NCBI RefSeq assembly: GCF_944324995.1
Contig: NZ_CALUYL010000001.1
Location: forward strand, 186,001 to 250,000
From: an uncultured Mailhella sp.
GTDB lineage: Bacteria; Desulfobacterota; Desulfovibrionia; Desulfovibrionales; Desulfovibrionaceae
Length of the DNA: 64,000 nucleotides
Reading direction: 5' to 3'
Positions within the stretch are counted from its first letter, which is position 1; each line of letters begins with the position of its first letter. Positions 51,553 through 60,447 of this stretch are shown here, piece by piece. A program made the position numbers and the translations under genes. Below the pieces are notes generated by a model. It searched no databases. It was not told the DNA's origin and saw only the letters and a list, made by a program, of their open reading frames with translations.

Positions 51553-52896
51553 ATGGAAGAGTTCTCCCAATTCATCAAGGTTCTGGACGGCTACGTCTGG
51601 GGTCCGGTCATGATGGCCCTGATTCTCGGTACAGGCCTGTATCTCACCTTCGGGCTGCGTTTCCTGCCCTGGACGCGCCTCGGCGAAGGGTTCCGCCTCA
51701 CCTGGAAAGGACGCGCCAAGAACAACGACGTACATGGAGAACTTTCCCCGTTTCAGGCTCTCATGACGGCCCTTGCCGCCACCGTGGGCGTGGGCAACAT
51801 TGCCGGCGTGGCCACGGCCATCTTCACCGGCGGCCCGGGCGCCCTCTTCTGGATGTGGTGCACCGCCATGGTGGGCATGGCCACCAAGTACGCGGAAACC
51901 GTGCTCGCCCAGAAATACCGCGAAGTCACCCCCGCCGGACACGTCGTGGGCGGCCCCATGTACTACATTAAAAACGGCCTCGGCAAAAAATGGGCCTGGC
52001 TCGGCACGCTCTTTGCGCTGTTCGGCGGCATCTGCGGCTTCGGTATCGGCAACATGACGCAGTCCCACTCCATCGCCGACGCCCTGCACGCCTCCTTCGG
52101 CGTTCCGCCGGTCGTGTCCGCCGTGGTCATGTTCGTGCTCATCGCCATCGTCATCATCGGCGGCGTGTCCCGCATCGGTTCGGTGTCGAGCAAGCTCGTG
52201 CCGTTCATGTCCATCGTTTACATCATCTGCTCCCTTATCGTCATCGCCACAAACATCGACAAGGTCCCCGGCGTGTTCGCCATGATCTTCCACGACGCCT
52301 TCACCGGCACCGCGGCCGCCGGCGGCTTTGCCGGCTCCACCGTCATGCTGGCCCTGCAGATGGGCGTGGCGCGCGGCATCTTCTCCAATGAAGCCGGTCT
52401 CGGCTCCGCGGCCATGGCCCACGCCACCGCCACCACGGACGATCACGTGGCCATGGGCTACGTCGGCATGCTCGGCCCGTTCATCGACACCATCATCGTC
52501 TGCACCATGACCGGCCTCACCATTCTCTGCTCCGGTCTCTGGAACGTGGAAGGCGCGCTTTCCGGCGCTCCCCTCACGGCCGCGGCCTTCGAGTCCGCCC
52601 TGCCCGGCATCGGCTCCATCATGGTGTCCGTGTGCCTCGCCATGTTCGCCTTCTCCACCATCCTCGGCTGGTGCGTGTATTCCGAACGCTGCTGGATCTA
52701 CCTGCTGGGCGACAAGGCCCTCAAACCCTTCCGCATCATCTTCGTCTGCGTGGTGCCCGTAGGCGCGCTCATGACCCTCGACCTCGTGTGGGACATCGCC
52801 GACGTGCTCAACGCCCTCATGGCCGTGCCCAACCTCATCGGTCTGCTGCTGCTCAGCCCCGTGCTGTTCAAGGTCTCCCGCGAATACGACCGCTGA
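51553..52896 (+). CDS. AGCS-family sodium:alanine/glycine symporter, second copy
   Basis: 447 residues with AGCS segments TVGVGNIAGVATAI, GGPMYYIKNG and ARGIFSNEAGLGSAAMAHA. Inner membrane, sodium-coupled uptake of alanine or glycine. The ATG at 51553 follows GAGGAG; the open frame reaches back to 51460 but with unlikely sequence. Unlike the paralogue at 15381 it has no glycine riboswitch, so it is probably controlled differently or prefers alanine. A strong terminator follows. Confidence 0.92.
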   Translation: MEEFSQFIKVLDGYVWGPVMMALILGTGLYLTFGLRFLPWTRLGEGFRLTWKGRAKNNDVHGELSPFQALMTALAATVGVGNIAGVATAIFTGGPGALFWMWCTAMVGMATKYAETVLAQKYREVTPAGHVVGGPMYYIKNGLGKKWAWLGTLFALFGGICGFGIGNMTQSHSIADALHASFGVPPVVSAVVMFVLIAIVIIGGVSRIGSVSSKLVPFMSIVYIICSLIVIATNIDKVPGVFAMIFHDAFTGTAAAGGFAGSTVMLALQMGVARGIFSNEAGLGSAAMAHATATTDDHVAMGYVGMLGPFIDTIIVCTMTGLTILCSGLWNVEGALSGAPLTAAAFESALPGIGSIMVSVCLAMFAFSTILGWCVYSERCWIYLLGDKALKPFRIIFVCVVPVGALMTLDLVWDIADVLNALMAVPNLIGLLLLSPVLFKVSREYDR

Positions 52897-52910
52897 TGTC
52901 TTCCTGAACG

Positions 52911-52954
52911 CTGAAAAAAGCCCCGGAGAAATCATTCCCCGGGGCTTTTTTCAG
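52911..52954. terminator. Terminator after the second AGCS gene
   Basis: CTGAAAAAAGCCCCGG and CCGGGGCTTTTTTCAG form a 16-bp stem with a 12-nt loop and an embedded T-run. Confidence 0.9.
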
Positions 52955-53133
52955 CAGGGTCCGCACGGGCCGCCCCGCGCTATCCGGCAGGCCGGACTGT
53001 TCATCCGGCACTGCCGCGCACGCCCAAAATTTCCTCCGCGCCGCGGCGAGCCTATCCGCCATCTGGCGTCGTCCGCCGCTTCGCGCTACAACTGCGGCTG
53101 TCCCTTTCCCTGAACCCGACCCAAGGCCCGACC

Positions 53134-53892
53134 ATGCCCCGAATTCTGCTTCACGTCTGCTGCGGCCCCTGTTCCCTCATGCCCATCGCGCATCTGCGCG
53201 AGGAAGGCTGGGAACCCACGGCCTTTTTCTTCAATCCGAACATCCACCCCGCAGACGAATGGAAAAAAAGGCGCGACGCCATGCGCACCGTCGCCGAACG
53301 CATGAACGTGCCACTTCTGGAAGAAGGAGAGCCCGTCAATCCCGGACTCTGGGTCAAAAAACTGGAAGGAACCATGCGGCAGGGCGAACGCTGCCGCCTC
53401 TGCTACCGCCCGCGCATGGAGAGAACCGCTCATCTCGCCCGCGAGCTCGGCTTCGACTCCTTTACCACCAGCCTGCTCTATTCCCGCTATCAACGCCACG
53501 AATGCATTGCCGAAGAAGCCGAACGCGCGGCCGCCGCGGCCGGTTCATCGTTCCTCTACCGGGATTTCCGCCCCAGGTGGTGGGACGGCATCAACCTGTC
53601 CAGAGAGCTCGGCATCTACCGGCAGAAATGGTGCGGCTGCATTCTGAGCATGAAGGAAGCGCTGGATGAGCAGAAAACAGCCGCCGCGCACAAGGCGGCG
53701 GAAAAGGCGGAACGCGCGGCAAGACTGGCGAAGGAAGCCGAAGAGCGACGCCTGAAAAAGGAAGCGCAGGCCGCGCACCCCAACAAAAGAGCCCGAAAGG
53801 CCATGGCCCGGGCCGCGGCCAGGCAGGCCTCGGACGACGCGGCTCTCCGTGAGCGCGAAGCGGCGTCCGCACGCGACGAAGAGGCAAAATAA
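53134..53892 (+). CDS. queH: Epoxyqueuosine reductase QueH with charged C-terminal tail
   Basis: 252 residues. The QueH (DUF208) core occupies ~1-180 with its cysteines: HVCCGPCS near the N-terminus, ERCRLCYRPRM (~88-98) and KWCGC (~168-172). It reduces epoxyqueuosine to queuosine in tRNA, replacing QueG. Residues ~180-252 are an Ala/Lys/Glu/Arg-rich predicted helix or coiled coil that the core family does not need; it may bind RNA. The ATG is preceded by AAGG. Monocistronic. Confidence 0.9.
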   Translation: MPRILLHVCCGPCSLMPIAHLREEGWEPTAFFFNPNIHPADEWKKRRDAMRTVAERMNVPLLEEGEPVNPGLWVKKLEGTMRQGERCRLCYRPRMERTAHLARELGFDSFTTSLLYSRYQRHECIAEEAERAAAAAGSSFLYRDFRPRWWDGINLSRELGIYRQKWCGCILSMKEALDEQKTAAAHKAAEKAERAARLAKEAEERRLKKEAQAAHPNKRARKAMARAAARQASDDAALREREAASARDEEAK

Positions 53893-54027
53893 CGTTCGTC
53901 AGACACGCCATCCGCCGGCCGCAGGATAAGTGCAACCTTGTCCGTCGCGCGAGAAGGCGCTCTTCTGCCAGCGCCGTCCTTCCCGCTGACACCCGTTTCT
54001 CCCGCGCCTTTGAAGCGACGGATACGA

Positions 54028-54056
54028 AAAAGCCCCGATCCTGAGATCGGGGCCTG
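54028..54056 (-). terminator. Terminator of the tatA-ACT transcript
   Basis: On the minus strand GCCCCGATC, CTCA and GATCGGGGC form a stem followed by TTTTT. Confidence 0.88.
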
Positions 54057-54085
54057 ACATTCCTGGGACAAATCAAAACATCTGT

Positions 54086-54514
54086 TCAGTCGGCAATGTC
54101 TTTCGGGCCGAGCACGCGGAAACCGCGGCCTTCCAGCACGTTCACGGCTTCTTCCGTGCGGTCGAAGCGGAAAATGATGGTGGCTCGCGTGGATTCCCGC
54201 TGCGTGTAGGCGTACAGGTATTCCACATTGATGCCGTGCTCGGAAAGCACGCTCAGCACGCGACCGAGCCCGCCGGGCTCGTCGGCCACGTCCACGGCCA
54301 CCACGGGCGTGGTGCCCACGGTAAATCCCGCTGCGGCCAGCGCGTCCCTGGCCTTTTCCGTATCGTCGGCCATGAGGCGCAGCACGCCGAAATCCGTCGT
54401 GTCCGAAAGGGACAGCGCCCGGATGTTGATCCCGGCCTTTTCCAGAACGCGGGTCACGTCGCCGAGCTGACCGGACCTGTTTTCCACAAACACAGAAATC
54501 TGTTCAACCGTCAT
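54086..54514 (-). CDS. Tandem ACT-domain protein
   Basis: 142 residues made of two ACT domains (~1-65 and ~70-135), e.g. SVFVENRSGQLGDVTRVLEK and DEPGGLGRVLSVLSEHGINV. ACT pairs bind amino acids and act as regulatory subunits or sensors. I prefer the second ATG (54514), 6-7 nt after GGGA; the first ATG (54520) abuts it. It follows tatA by about 20 bp in the same direction, so they form a two-gene transcript. Target enzyme unknown. Confidence 0.87.
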   Translation of the reverse strand: MTVEQISVFVENRSGQLGDVTRVLEKAGINIRALSLSDTTDFGVLRLMADDTEKARDALAAAGFTVGTTPVVAVDVADEPGGLGRVLSVLSEHGINVEYLYAYTQRESTRATIIFRFDRTEEAVNVLEGRGFRVLGPKDIAD

Positions 54515-54533
54515 GGTCATTCCCGGCAGGAAC

Positions 54534-54740
54534 CTACGCCTTCTTGTCTTCGTCGTCGGTCTTGATCTTTTCCTTGTCCTTGGGGGTGATGTCTATTTCA
54601 TCGGGTTCCGAGGCGGCCTGACGGAAGTTGCGGATGGCGCGGCCGAGGCCGCCGCCGATTTCCGGCAGACGCTTCGCGCCGAATATCACCAGCACGAGCA
54701 CAAGGATGACGAGAAGTTCCTGCATTCCTATACCAAACAT
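54534..54740 (-). CDS. tatA: Twin-arginine translocase subunit TatA/E
   Basis: 68 residues: a short N-terminal membrane helix ([14 protein letters not shown]), the hinge GAKRLPEIG, an amphipathic helix ([16 protein letters not shown]) and an acidic/lysine tail. It forms the pore-associated component for export of folded proteins. The ATG follows GGAGG. tatB and tatC are not in this window. Confidence 0.93.
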   Translation of the reverse strand: MFGIGMQELLVILVLVLVIFGAKRLPEIGGGLGRAIRNFRQAASEPDEIDITPKDKEKIKTDDEDKKA

Positions 54741-54903
54741 GGCAAACCTCCGGGGTCTTTCTCTCCAAGTTCGTTTATTTTCTATACGGGAGTGACCGGG
54801 GAAAGGTCAAGCATAAGACGCCCTTTCCGTGCCGGATTGATCCCTCTTTTCCCGATTGCCTGAACGCTCATCTCGATTTATAGTGGAAAAAGGAGCAAAT
54901 ATC

Positions 54904-55668
54904 ATGGACACCCCTCTTTATCTTGCACTGCCCGGCCTTCACGCCGAGTTTCTTCCGCCTCTGGAGGGCTGCCGCAGCCTGTGGCCCGGCCTGCCCGGCA
55001 AACCCGACTCGGCCTGGTCGCCCGACCTGCCGTGGTCTCCCGCGACGGCGGCCGCCTGCCTTGCCGACTACGAGCGCGCCTGCCGCGACGGCGCAAGCGG
55101 CTCGCCCGTGCTGACTCTGGGCGCGGAACCCGCCCCGGCCGATCTTTCCGACGCGGAACGCCGGGCCCTGCGCGAAATGGCGGGGCTCCCGGTGGAAGAG
55201 CCGCAGGCTCCGCTGCGCCAGAACGCCCAGCAGGTGCTTCTGCTGGCGTGGCTTCAGGAAAAGCAGGCGCTCGAAATGGCCGCGCTGGAACAGAAAATAA
55301 GCGATTCCCGCCGCGCCCTCGCCGGACTCATTTCCGGCACAACCCGCGGCAGAAGCGCAACCGCAGCGCCCGCCGAGCGCGATCTGCCCGACTGGAAACG
55401 GACCCTCGCCGCCGCGCTGGCCTTTGCGCCCGACATGCCGGAAGGCACAACACTCGTCGTCGCCTCGTCCGCCATGGCCGACGCCGTTTCGGAACTGCAC
55501 GCCCCGGACGTCCCGGACGCCCCCGCAGGCTATCGCGCCGTGCGCGCAAGCGTGGATCAGCTTGCCGCGCTCTGCGGCCGCGCCCCGCACGACAAGCTCG
55601 CGCGTTCTCTGAGCGCCGAGCAGCGTGAACGCAATCTCACCCTCTTTCTTCCGGAATCCTCCCGCTGA
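54904..55668 (+). CDS. Protein of unknown function
   Basis: 254 residues, no signal peptide or membrane helix. It is rich in Ala, Leu, Pro and Glu, with a likely helical middle (VLLLAWLQEKQALEMAALEQ, ~118-150) and a C-terminal part resembling a small alpha/beta unit. No motif is recognised. The start at 54904 follows AAGGAG. The HAD-family gene begins 6 bp after its stop, so the two are probably co-transcribed. The coding character (GC-rich third positions, good ribosome site) supports a real gene. Confidence 0.7.
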   Translation: MDTPLYLALPGLHAEFLPPLEGCRSLWPGLPGKPDSAWSPDLPWSPATAAACLADYERACRDGASGSPVLTLGAEPAPADLSDAERRALREMAGLPVEEPQAPLRQNAQQVLLLAWLQEKQALEMAALEQKISDSRRALAGLISGTTRGRSATAAPAERDLPDWKRTLAAALAFAPDMPEGTTLVVASSAMADAVSELHAPDVPDAPAGYRAVRASVDQLAALCGRAPHDKLARSLSAEQRERNLTLFLPESSR

Positions 55669-55674
55669 CACGAC

Positions 55675-56352
55675 ATGTCCCATCTCTCCGCATCCGAACT
55701 CGCACACTGGTTTTCCGACGCCTTCCACGGGCTGCCTCTCGGCATCATTTTCGACTGCGACGGCGTGGTCATCGACTCGCGCGAAGCGAACATCACCTAC
55801 TACAACTACCTGCGGGAATACCTCGGCCTGCCGAAACTCACCCGTGAACAGGAAGACTTTGCGCAGTCGGCCACGGTGTATCAGGCCATGGACGCCATCT
55901 TCCCCAAGCCGCTTCAGCCGCTTCTGCGCGACGCGTCCAGAAAAATATCCTACGTGCGCGACATCATGCCGCACATCGGCTGCTATCCCGGTCTGCACGA
56001 CGTGCTCGACTTCTGCCGCCGCTCCGGCGTGCGCCTCGCCATGAACACCAACCGCACCGACGGCATGGACATGCTCCTGCACAACTGCCGTCTGGAAGGC
56101 TATTTCGATCCCATCGTGCTGGCGAGCGACGTTTCCCGCCCGAAACCGGCCCCCGAAGGCGCGCTGCGCATTCTCAAACAGTGGAATGTAAAACCCGCTC
56201 AGACGCTCTTCATCGGCGACAGCGCCTCTGACAAAGGGGCCGCGGAAGGGGCGTCCATTCCTTTTCTAAGCTTCCAGACAGACGGCCTCGCCCCCCGCAG
56301 CGTCTCCGATTTCGGCACGCTGCTCAGCGCCATGCAGGCGTGCAAACTGTAA
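55675..56352 (+). CDS. HAD-superfamily phosphatase, phosphoglycolate phosphatase-like
   Basis: 225 residues. HAD motif I is FDCDGVVIDS with Asp27/Asp29, motif II NTN (LAMNTNRTD), motif III with Lys in SRPKPAP, and motif IV FIGDSASDKGAA. The helical cap between motifs I and II matches the phosphoglycolate phosphatase-like subfamily. It dephosphorylates a small phosphate ester in the cytoplasm; the substrate is not determined. It follows the unknown gene by 6 bp without a strong ribosome site, suggesting translational coupling. Confidence 0.87.
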   Translation: MSHLSASELAHWFSDAFHGLPLGIIFDCDGVVIDSREANITYYNYLREYLGLPKLTREQEDFAQSATVYQAMDAIFPKPLQPLLRDASRKISYVRDIMPHIGCYPGLHDVLDFCRRSGVRLAMNTNRTDGMDMLLHNCRLEGYFDPIVLASDVSRPKPAPEGALRILKQWNVKPAQTLFIGDSASDKGAAEGASIPFLSFQTDGLAPRSVSDFGTLLSAMQACKL

Positions 56353-56434
56353 CATCTCCCCGCTTTACAACGGAAAGGTTATAGTTTACACAACGGGAAT
56401 TCAATCGGCACGGCACAGCCTGCCAGGAGGAACC

Positions 56435-56797
56435 TTGACCCCTGAAGATCTGGAATACTTCCGCAATCTTCTTAACCAGATGCTCGTCGAGGCTCAGCGC
56501 AACGGCGATTCCACTCTGGAAGAAATGACGGACAACCATTCATCCTATGCCGATCCTTCCGACCGCGCCACCGCCGAGTCGGATCGCTCCTTCACTCTGC
56601 GCATCCGCGACCGCGAGCGCAAGCTCATCACCAAGATCCAGGACGCCCTCAAGCGCATGGACGACGGCGAATACGGCATCTGCGAAGAATGCGGCGAAGA
56701 CATCAGCCTTGCCCGACTCAAGGCCCGTCCCGTGACCACGCTCTGCGTCTCCTGCAAGGCGCGTCAGGAAGAAGGCGAAAAGATTCAGGGCAGCTGA
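56435..56797 (+). CDS. dksA: DksA/TraR-family zinc-finger protein
   Basis: 120 residues. A coiled-coil-like helical part (~1-75) contains TDNHSSYADPSDRATAE with the acidic tip residues of DksA. A C4 zinc finger follows (CEECGEDISLARLKA then CVSC). It binds RNA polymerase through the secondary channel and modulates transcription with ppGpp. The start is a TTG at 56435 directly after AGGAGG-AACC; no ATG gives a full-length protein. The NFACT gene follows 14 bp later. Confidence 0.88.
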   Translation: MTPEDLEYFRNLLNQMLVEAQRNGDSTLEEMTDNHSSYADPSDRATAESDRSFTLRIRDRERKLITKIQDALKRMDDGEYGICEECGEDISLARLKARPVTTLCVSCKARQEEGEKIQGS

Positions 56798-56811
56798 CCC
56801 GGGCCCGCAAC

Positions 56812-58368
56812 ATGGACGCCCATCTTTTCCGCCGTTTCTGCGACGCGCTCGTTCCCCGCATCATGGGGGCGCGCATGGAAAAAATTCATGCGCCGGGCCC
56901 CGGCGTCACGGTGTTCTCCATGTACGGCGGCGACGGCCGGGACGGCAAACGACATCTCGTGCTCAAGGCCGACCGCAAGTCGCCCCTGCTCTTTTCCGCC
57001 GACCACCGCATACCGGTCAACGCGCAGCCGCCGGCCTTCGTCATGCGCCTGCGCAAACATGTTTCCGGCAAACGCATCACGCGGGCCGTCTGCCGCTGGA
57101 CGGAGCGCCGACTCTGGCTCGGCCTCTCCGGCGACGTGCAGACCTGGCTCTGCCTCGATCTGCGCGAAGGCCCCTCCCTCTCTCTGGAAGCCCCCCTGCC
57201 GGAAGACGATCCCGCCTGGCCGGACGGCGACCTTTCCGCCCTGCCCCCCGAAAGCTGGAAGGAATGGCAGGTGCTCACGCCCGCCCTTCGCCGCACGCTC
57301 GCCTTTCTCGACCCTCTGGACGCCGGAGCGCTGCTCATGGATCTGCAATCCGGGGGCGGCGACGTGTTTCTCTACGAAAACGAGCGCGGCCGCTGCGAAA
57401 TTTCGGCCTGGCCGCTGCCTGCAAAGCAGCTCAAGGTCATGGGCGGAACCTGGACGGAAACGGTGATGGAAGACCCCGTGGCCGCGCTGGCCAAGGCCGG
57501 GGAAACGCTGGTGTACGGCGAAGTGGCCGAACACGCCCGTCAGGCGGCGGCGCGCCCCTTTTCCGCCGAAGCATCAAGACTCGGCAAGCTGCTCTCCAAG
57601 CTCGACAACGAGGAAAAACGCCTTTCCGCCATGCGCGACCGGCAGAAGGACGCGCTCCTGCTGCAAAGTCAGCTCTATCTTTTCGGCCCCGCGGACAAGC
57701 TTGATTCCGTCACTCTGAACGGCCCGGAAGGCCCGGTCACGCTCAAGCTCGACAAGAAGCGCACCGTGCGCGAAAACATGGCCGACATGTTTCATCAGGC
57801 GGGCCGCGGCAGACGAGGGCTGGAACATCTGGCCCGGCGACGCGCCGAAGTGCAGGCGCAGAAGGAAGAAGCCGAAGCCGCAAGACTGCGCATGCTCGCC
57901 TCCGTTTCCGGCGCGGGAGCCGCGCCGAAAGCCGGAGAAAAGAAGACCGGCGGCAAAAACGCCGCCCTTCCGCAGGGCCTGCCCAAGCAGGTGCAGGCCT
58001 TCCGCAGCAGCGACGGCTTTCTCATGCTCCGCGGCCGCGACACCCGCGGCAACGCTCTCGCGCTCAAGCTGGCCGCCGCCCACGACTACTGGCTGCACAC
58101 GGCCGACGGCCCCAGCGCCCACGTCATCGTCCGGCGCGATCACGCCGGGCAGGAAGTGCCGGAACGCACCCTCCACGAGGCAGGCGTGCTCGCCGCGCTC
58201 AAAAGCTGGCAGAAGGACGCGGAAACGGCGTCCATTCAATATTCCCTCGCAAAATACATCCATCCCATGAAGAACGCCGCTCCCGGCATGGTGCGCATCG
58301 ACCGCAGCGAAGGCGCGTTCCGCGTCCGCATCGAACCCGATCTGGAAGAGCGGCTGGAGAAGAACTGA
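56812..58368 (+). CDS. NFACT-family protein (RqcH/Tae2-like)
   Basis: 518 residues. An N-terminal NFACT-N/fibronectin-binding-like region is followed by a coiled coil (~250-370, SKLDNEEKRLSAMRDRQKDA) and a C-terminal NFACT-R (DUF814) domain (LMLRGRDTRGN, DYWLHTADGPSAHVIVRR). The family includes RqcH, which adds alanine tails to stalled nascent chains on 50S ribosomes. The ATG at 56812 lies 14 bp after the DksA-type gene, so they are likely co-transcribed. Family is confident; RqcH activity is inference. Confidence 0.82.
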   Translation: MDAHLFRRFCDALVPRIMGARMEKIHAPGPGVTVFSMYGGDGRDGKRHLVLKADRKSPLLFSADHRIPVNAQPPAFVMRLRKHVSGKRITRAVCRWTERRLWLGLSGDVQTWLCLDLREGPSLSLEAPLPEDDPAWPDGDLSALPPESWKEWQVLTPALRRTLAFLDPLDAGALLMDLQSGGGDVFLYENERGRCEISAWPLPAKQLKVMGGTWTETVMEDPVAALAKAGETLVYGEVAEHARQAAARPFSAEASRLGKLLSKLDNEEKRLSAMRDRQKDALLLQSQLYLFGPADKLDSVTLNGPEGPVTLKLDKKRTVRENMADMFHQAGRGRRGLEHLARRRAEVQAQKEEAEAARLRMLASVSGAGAAPKAGEKKTGGKNAALPQGLPKQVQAFRSSDGFLMLRGRDTRGNALALKLAAAHDYWLHTADGPSAHVIVRRDHAGQEVPERTLHEAGVLAALKSWQKDAETASIQYSLAKYIHPMKNAAPGMVRIDRSEGAFRVRIEPDLEERLEKN

Positions 58369-58394
58369 CGGCCCCGCGGGCGAAGGAGCTTTTC

Positions 58395-59501
58395 ATGTAC
58401 GACAACAGGCAGCGTTTCGAGTCGCGGGCGTTTCTCCTTCTTCTCGCGGCTTCGTCCGTGCTGTTCGGATGGCTGCTTCTGCCCTTCTTCGACGTGCTGT
58501 TCTGGTCCGTGGTCATCGCCGTGCTGTTCACGCCCGTCAACGTCCGTCTGCGGGACAGGCTCGGCCTTTCCCCTAACCTCGCCTCGCTCCTCACCGTTCT
58601 TTTCTGCCTCGTCATCATCATTCTGCCGCTCTCGTGGCTGTTCTATTCCTGCCTCTCCGAAGGGCTGTCGCTCTACGAACGCTTATCGGCGGGCAGCACG
58701 TCCCTCACCGACGCCGTGGACAGGCTGCGCGAACATTTCCCCGAAGCGCAGAACTGGCTCGCAAGCTACGGCTACACCCCGGAGCAGATCAAGGAAACGC
58801 TCAGCAAGACCGCTCTTTCCCTGGGCAGCCTCATCGCCAGGAACACCGTGGCCATCGGCGGCGGCGCGGCGCATCTCGTCACCAATCTTGCGCTGGTGCT
58901 GTACATTTCCTTCTTCCTCGTGCGCGACGGAGGCCGCATCCGCGCCGTGATGATCCGCGCCCTGCCCTTCGGCGATCACCGGGAAGAGCGGCTGTTCCAC
59001 AAATTTGCCGGCGTCATGCGCGCCACGGTGAAGGGCAGTCTTCTCGTGGCCATGGCGCAGGGCGCGCTCGGCGGCCTCATCTTCTGGATTCTCGACATCC
59101 GCGCCGCCGTGTTCTGGGGCGTGGTCATGACCGTGCTGTCCCTCATTCCCGTGGTGGGCTCGGCCCTCGTCTGGCTGCCCACGGCGCTGTACCTCATCGC
59201 CACCGGCCAGTACTGGCAGGGCGCGCTGCTCATGGCCTACGGCGCCTGCGTCATCGGCCTTGCGGACAACATTCTCCGCCCCGTGCTCGTGGGGCGCGAC
59301 ACCAAGCTTCCCGACTTTCTCGTGCTGCTCTCCACCCTCGGCGGCTTCATCATGTTCGGCATGGACGGCTTTGTGTCCGGCCCCATGCTGGCCGTGTTCT
59401 TCGTGACCGTGTGGCAGATCTTCACCGAAGAGTGCGAAGAGGGCTTCTGCCCGAGCTCGACGCCGGGCGACGACGAAAAGAACGCCGCCTCCCGCGACTG
59501 A
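58395..59501 (+). CDS. AI-2E family (PerM/YdiK-like) permease
   Basis: 368 residues, inner membrane, about eight hydrophobic segments. Typical family parts are the long periplasmic/amphipathic middle (~75-155), GALGGLIFWILDI and LVGRDTKLPDFLVLLSTLGG, followed by a final helix pair. Members export small molecules or ions (AI-2, sodium), and the name does not prove AI-2 transport. The ATG follows GAAGGAG, 26 bp after the NFACT gene. Confidence 0.87.
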   Translation: MYDNRQRFESRAFLLLLAASSVLFGWLLLPFFDVLFWSVVIAVLFTPVNVRLRDRLGLSPNLASLLTVLFCLVIIILPLSWLFYSCLSEGLSLYERLSAGSTSLTDAVDRLREHFPEAQNWLASYGYTPEQIKETLSKTALSLGSLIARNTVAIGGGAAHLVTNLALVLYISFFLVRDGGRIRAVMIRALPFGDHREERLFHKFAGVMRATVKGSLLVAMAQGALGGLIFWILDIRAAVFWGVVMTVLSLIPVVGSALVWLPTALYLIATGQYWQGALLMAYGACVIGLADNILRPVLVGRDTKLPDFLVLLSTLGGFIMFGMDGFVSGPMLAVFFVTVWQIFTEECEEGFCPSSTPGDDEKNAASRD

Positions 59502-59761
59502 CGAAAGACGGCCTCTTCGGACGCGCCAAAGCGCCTGTGCAAAGCCCGTCACGCCCGACCCTTTCCCGGCAGACAACGCGTGCTTGAAAAGCGGAGATTC
59601 CGCGGCCCTTTCCCGCGCACAGGCGTGGCGCAGACATCGCCGCCACGGGAACCCTTGCGGCCCTGACTCTTGCCCGCGCAGAGACGAGCGCAGGGCGCGG
59701 CACGAAGCGCCGCGCATCATCGCAGCTCAAGCCGCGGATCCGAGCCGAAGTCCTCCGAGTC

Positions 59762-60256
59762 TCAGTTCCCCGATTCCTCAAGCCACGCGACAAGCCCCCG
59801 CACGGCCTCTCGTGCCGCCTGCACGCGCACGGCGTCGCGATCTCCTGCAAAATGGAACACCTTGGCCCGGCTCTCGCCGTTCAGGGCCCAGCCCATCCAC
59901 ACCGTGCCCACGGGCTTTTCCGCAGAACCGCCGCCGGGCCCGGCCACGCCGCTCGTGGACATGGCCGCCTGCGCACCCGTGGCCGCGCAGGCTCCGAGCG
60001 CCATGGAACGCACCACCGGCTCGCTCACCGCGCCCACGCGCTCCAGATCTTCCCGGCGCACGCCGAGCAGTCCCTGCTTCACCTCGTTGGCGTAGGAAAT
60101 CACGCCGCCCACGTACCAGTCCGAAGAGCCGGGCACTGCGGTGAGCATGGCTCCCACCAGTCCGCCCGTGCAGGATTCCGCCGTGGCGCAGGTCAGACCT
60201 CTGTTCCGCAGCTCCCGGGCCAGCGCCTCAACCAGCGCATCGTGTTCATCAAACAT
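59762..60256 (-). CDS. pncC: Nicotinamide-nucleotide amidohydrolase (CinA C-terminal domain)
   Basis: 164 residues, a stand-alone CinA C-terminal domain: ATAESCTGGLVGAMLT near the N-terminus (catalytic Ser/Thr region), GGVISYANEVKQGLLGV, SGVAGPGGGSAEKPVGTVW. It deamidates NMN to NaMN in pyridine-nucleotide salvage. I choose the second of two adjacent ATGs (60256) for its distance from GGGAGA; 60259 is equally possible in practice. The frame continues far upstream but with unrelated sequence overlapping glk. Confidence 0.9.
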   Translation of the reverse strand: MFDEHDALVEALARELRNRGLTCATAESCTGGLVGAMLTAVPGSSDWYVGGVISYANEVKQGLLGVRREDLERVGAVSEPVVRSMALGACAATGAQAAMSTSGVAGPGGGSAEKPVGTVWMGWALNGESRAKVFHFAGDRDAVRVQAAREAVRGLVAWLEESGN

Positions 60257-60447
60257 CATCGTTCTCCCTTTGAAAAACGCGGTCGCCCGACCGCGACAAA
60301 TCGGCGACAATGTACGATGAAAGAAGCCGCTCTTCAATCCGGGAACGCCGCGTCTCCAAGGCTCGCTCTGTCTCCCGCGCCGAGACTCCCGGACGCCCTT
60401 CCGAGCGTCTGCATGCCCCTCCGCGCAAAACGAGCGCCGCTCCCTTC

